DNA from: Magicicada cassinii
Taxonomy: Eukaryota > Arthropoda > Insecta > Hemiptera > Cicadidae
DNA length: 21,502 bases
Assembly: GCA_028571305.1 (NCBI GenBank)
Contig: JAOXNS010211012.1
Coordinates: forward strand, 1-21,502
Direction: 5' to 3'
The notes beneath the pieces were generated by a model. That model did no database searches, was not told the DNA's origin, and saw nothing but the letters and a program-made list of their open reading frames with translations. Within the stretch, counting starts at the first letter, position 1; each line of letters starts with the position of its first letter. Position numbers and translations under genes: made by a program. Of this stretch, positions 17,952 to 21,502 are shown one piece after another.

Positions 17952-19104
17952 ACGACGTGAAAAACGTTGAGGGGCAAACACACAAAAAGTTGCGACTTAA
18001 AATCGCTGACTTATAAAAATCGAAATGTTCGACGTTTGCGTCCACGTACGCGCACATATCAACTTTGGATGGAGAAGTTAGGTCAGAATTTTAGAAATAT
18101 ACTTATGTATCCTAGTTTACTTTACTTTTTTTTTAACGAGTGATTTTATGATACGATAAATTATGTTTCACAAAATTTGTTTATTATAAGTAGGCCTATT
18201 AATAAATGATAAATTCCCCTACTGATCGATGAATTTAATTTTATATTCGTAAAAACTGTATTTCATATAGTCAAGTTGTGAAGAAAGTGTAGAAAAATCT
18301 CCATCTCGTATAACAGAAAAGTTGCCGTACGAATTTCAACACGCAAAAATAAATTTGTTTTTGAGCTTCCTCAAGAGCAAGATCTGTAATATGTACATTA
18401 ATGCAATTTTGTGTGGAGTAATGATATGTATGAAGTAAAAGTTCTCTAATTATTTTATAGAACAAATTGACGAGATAACGCGCTTATGTTTTTGTGGATT
18501 CAAAGTAGCTTAGTTCAGTGTGATGATAAAGTACTTAAACATTGAAGGAGCTCTCAACTCAATTATTATCAATCAGAATCAGAAATTTCTTCATTAAACT
18601 CAATTATTGGTCCCTAAATTCTACGTCCATGGTTATAGCGAATGTGGGCGTAACGTATTTATCCTGCAAAGGAGTGCCATGTTTATTGAATGTAGGCGAT
18701 ATAATGTTTCGCTTGAATTGGGGATGTGTATCAGATGTGTTCGTCCTTCATAAATTTACAATTCTCCAAGATCATAATTTCCGTTATCTGCGTAAGATAA
18801 TATTTGATTTTAATTTAATTTAATTTAATTACTTTTAATAGATACCAGGAGCGTAAGTTAATACTAGTTCCTAAAGCTTTTAATAGTTCATCGTCTACAG
18901 AATAATATTTCTGTACTCGATAAAACATACCACCTGGAGAAAGCGTTTATAAATTTTTTCATGTAAATTGGTAAGTGAAGATTTGGTGTAGCACAATGGC
19001 TTGCTAAGACGAGGTGGAATATTCCTCCATGAAGAAATAAAATTTATAATGTTCAAGTATTTTTTGACTCCTTTTTTTACCGCTTGAGCAATTCTATGAG
19101 TTAC
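17952..19104. other. Unassigned AT-rich DNA with a (TTTAA)n run
   Basis: Open frames at 18271-18465 (-) and 18542-18823 (+) show no motif. A TTTAATTTAATTTAATTTAA run lies at about 18808-18830. Confidence 0.45.
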
Positions 19105-19315
19105 GCTGGGTGGGCTGCCTTGTGTGAGCTATTCGACACACAAGGAAGGTAGCGTGGCTAGCACTACGCTTCAGCCCCCCATTATTACCCCGGTTCTCAT
19201 TTCCACAGGCTGAGTCGACGTGGGGGCTGAAAACGCCTCTTGACTTTGCGGTGCGCCCAGGACCAATTAGAAGCCAGGCGATTAAATTCCCACCGATCTA
19301 CTGAGCCCAGGCGGT
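19105..19315 (-). mobile_element. Retroposon 3' region, copy 2
   Basis: Matches copy 1 (4142-4276) from GGCTGCCTT through GCACTACGCTTCAGCC to CAGGCTGAGTCGAC, then runs about 95 bp further into sequence missing from copy 1 (GGACCAATTAGAAGCCAGGC, CTGAGCCCAGGCGG). On the minus strand it is therefore longer at its 5' side, while its 3' end is eroded. An internal shortening relative to copy 1 lies around 19195-19207. The extra part shows short readable stretches such as FNRLASNWSWAHRK, which may be translation of a 3' region only. Confidence 0.7.
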
Positions 19316-19605
19316 ATGTTTATTTCTAATATAAAATACACAATGTACAATCATTCGGTCTTTTCATATACTCTAGAAGCAAAAGTGTTTACTATATCTT
19401 CTATCTGGCATTATTGTAAGCCTACGTTTTATACAAGACTCGAACAGAAAGAAGACAGATGAGAGATTTTAATAATGATTTTTTTTTTTAATTTGAAAAT
19501 TATCAATTTAATTAACGACTATGATTAATGCAAGCAAAAATGTTTGCTATAATGTTAAGTGTGTGAAAACACTAACTAATAATACTGACTAACTGATACT
19601 AACAT
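19316..19605. other. AT-rich spacer
   Basis: Nothing recognised apart from a run of nine or ten T near 19482-19490. Confidence 0.4.
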
Positions 19606-19690
19606 CTATGTGATGTTTGATGCTATATACTAATAATCCAACATTATATTTTATTAACTACGCCTGTATTTTAGGCTATCTGTGGATGTA
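19606..19690 (+). repeat. Unknown dispersed repeat, copy b
   Basis: Same orientation as 17870-17951, about 1.74 kb apart, with small indels (an extra A/T pair and CCA for AAA in the middle). Function unknown; it may be a fragment of a larger element. Confidence 0.75.
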
Positions 19691-20608
19691 GAGTTGTATT
19701 CACATTACACATTTATATATTTATTGAGTTACTTATAAAAAATACTAGGTCTATTATAAATATGAATATATGTTGGTTCAATTGTAATTCAAAATCTGCT
19801 GACCCGATTGTCTACAAAAATTTGCACAGACTAAGTTTGCAACACCGAGCAGGACACAAAATTTGACAGTTAATTCTATTTGGTAGCCACACGAAGGCAC
19901 ACGGTGATTGGATGCCCATGATTATACATCTATGATCTGTTATCACACAGATAGCAGACCGTCGGGTTATGCTTCACAGTTGATTAGCAGCCACCCCGTA
20001 AAAAAATAACTAAATTTTCAAGATTTTCAGTGTTACTGAAACGTGCAAAGTCTCAGTGGATTAGTATATAGAAGACGACAGATGATTGAATCTTTGGATG
20101 CATAGGTCGCTGTCCATTCATACGCTGGACCGCTTCAGGTGTTCGTATTTACAAAAGGATCTAAAGTATTTGACTGGAACCATCATCGTACTACTTATGA
20201 GAAAGGAAAGACTATTAGAAAATATGTCTTTACTTAACGGATTATGATTAAATACCATAAGTATTTAAACGCAGTTTGCTGATATTGCGAGTACATAGCT
20301 ATTGTTACCTGTAGATCGTATACATATTACACATATAACACAGTGGACACAGTACCTGTGTATACGTGCGCTAGAGACAGTAGGGCTGTGTCATTGACTT
20401 ATCCGTCTGTTACGTACTCCCAATTTATTAGTACCACAGGAGTTTGTGAATGAGGTCAAAGGCTGTTGAGTAATACGTGTTTCTCAATAACAATGCTGAT
20501 ACCTTGTGCACGTTACTTGTTTGTAAACAATAACAAGAATAAATTTGTTTACGTTTTATGTACACATGAGTCGACCAGAGGGACGTAACAGTTCACAGGT
20601 AATGGTGT
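19691..20608. other. Unassigned intergenic DNA
   Basis: No gene or known repeat seen. Composition becomes more mixed after 19850 without a readable frame. Confidence 0.4.
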
Positions 20609-20645
20609 TTGGTAATCGATGTAGATCCCCGAGTTCGATTACCAA
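20609..20645 (+). repeat. 11-bp perfect hairpin containing a B-box-like sequence
   Basis: TTGGTAATCGA (20609-20619) and TCGATTACCAA (20635-20645) are exact reverse complements around a 15-nt loop. The right arm with its lead-in, GAGTTCGATTACC, is close to the RNA polymerase III B box (GGTTCGANTCC, two differences). It may be part of a tRNA-derived SINE; no clear A box was found. Confidence 0.5.
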
Positions 20646-20739
20646 CAGCGTCAAATATGAACGTGTCCTTATTAGACCGCACATCTACTGGGCTTGTGAG
20701 ATCGAGTCTACGTGGAATAGAAAGGGTGGGTACGCGAAA

Positions 20740-20800
20740 CAGTGGCGTAACTGGGAGGGCGGATGAGACCAGCTTGAACGTTAGACCCCCTATTTTTCTC
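20740..20800 (+). repeat. Dispersed-repeat terminus, CAGTGGCGTA type
   Basis: Begins CAGTGGCGTAACTGGGAGGG and runs to AGACCCCCTATTTTTC. The first ten bases match the minus-strand end at 5428, and the later part resembles 5030-5065. Open frames over it on both strands (20545-20836) are by-products. Confidence 0.35.
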
Positions 20801-21285
20801 AGTCGAAATGAGAAATTAATAATGCGTTCCATCTAATTTTATAAATTATTTCCTACTATAGTTTTTAGTAAACCAACGTGAAGTATAAGGTTTGACAAAA
20901 ATATGGAAAAGCACTGATTTCAAAATATTCTATCTTGACAAACTGTTATTCAAATTAAGGGTAATAACCCTTTTGCCATTAGGAATCACTTTAATTCAAA
21001 TTTTTATTTGTAATAAATCTTGTGAAGATGAGTTTATCCGATAATGTTTTAAAAAACCCAGTTTTATTACCCCTTGAAACTTTAATTTAAGGAAGTTATC
21101 CCAAGAATATTTTAATCAACTTATATTTCTTTTTGAAGTACGTTATTTTTGTGTAAAGTCTCAGCATATTTAGTAATAGCATCTTAGGTTACTTGTCAAG
21201 AAAATGCTAGGTTACTTGTGCAAAGACGATGGTTCATATAAATATTAGACTGAAGAATTCATGACTTAGACAACCCTGTAAGAGG
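20801..21285. other. AT-rich spacer
   Basis: No gene or repeat recognised. TAGGTTACTTGT occurs twice around 21185-21220 as a small local duplication. Confidence 0.4.
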
Positions 21286-21305
21286 AGGTAAAGGTAAAGG
21301 TAGGT
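21286..21305 (+). repeat. (GGTAAA)n short tandem repeat
   Basis: AGGTAAAGGTAAAGGTAGG, about three units. Short tandem GGTAAA-like tails terminate some insect LINEs, so this may mark the end of an eroded copy, but no LINE coding sequence is visible nearby. Confidence 0.6.
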
Positions 21306-21502
21306 TAATAAGCTCTTCCTTCTTTCTCTGGAGGGTGCATAATTGTTTTTCTCGTGCTGCAAATACATACATTATTTACCAGATGTTGAGTGTCATTATT
21401 AAGCAAACTCTAACTTTATTTTATTAGTTTACAAATATTATAACGTTGCAGAAATCAGACCCTATAGGGTATCCACAAGTATTAGATAAACGATAAAAGG
21501 TA
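21306..21502. other. Window end, nothing recognised
   Basis: Unassigned sequence to the end of the window. Confidence 0.4.

Noticed and set aside
18542-18823. 93-codon open frame (+)
   Set aside because: No motif, ends in a TTTAA repeat, and no supporting context.
20545-20836. Overlapping open frames on both strands
   Set aside because: Both strands are open across a dispersed-repeat end and a hairpin. Peptide patterns such as GNRTR arise from translating a B-box-like sequence.
1-21502. tRNA, rRNA, CRISPR arrays, bacterial operons, LTR elements
   Set aside because: Both strands were scanned by eye. No cloverleaf, rRNA signature, regularly spaced repeat array, operon structure or paired LTRs with internal protease/integrase motifs was seen. 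A tool-based scan could still find decayed examples.

Overview
The window looks like gene-poor, AT-rich intergenic or intronic DNA from a large arthropod genome, most likely an insect. The basis is the density of decayed LINE fragments of types common in insects, an interstitial CCTAA tract matching the insect telomere repeat, simple repeats, and an excess of the palindrome TAGGCCTA. Nothing is bacterial or viral, and no LTR element, rRNA or tRNA gene was recognised. The species cannot be named.

Layout. 1-1300: a decayed LINE (+) with a YADD box at 510-521. 2296-2578: a compact 259-bp foldback element with a perfect 12-bp target-site duplication, 46-bp inverted arms, a 35-bp one-sided tail and a hammerhead-like motif. 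It is the most unusual object here. 3525-4060: LINE C-terminal fragment (-). 4092-4281: a short dispersed repeat with 9-bp duplicated flanks, the 3' end of a retroposon also found at 12700-12741 and 19105-19315. 5585-6045: another LINE C-terminal fragment (-). 6205-6310 and 8082-8120: simple repeats. 7095-7740: LINE C-terminal part and 3' tail (+). 9119-9137: CCTAA tract. 10669-10851: a CpG-rich candidate terminal exon. 12965-13970: the best-preserved LINE (+), from the RT core to the C-terminus. 14979-15369: a possible two-exon coding remnant around a textbook 115-bp intron. 15400-15778: LINE fragment (-) ending at a double hairpin at 15771-15821. 17870 and 19606: two copies of an unknown ~84-bp repeat. 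20609-20645: an 11-bp perfect hairpin carrying a B-box-like sequence. 21286-21305: a GGTAAA tail-like repeat.

No certain host gene is present. Most long open frames are by-products of compositional skew. The LINE fragments are all 5'-truncated and come from several families, as expected for old dead-on-arrival insertions. The items with possible new biology are the 2308-2566 element and, less surely, the spliceable frame near 15 kb and the exon near 10.7 kb.
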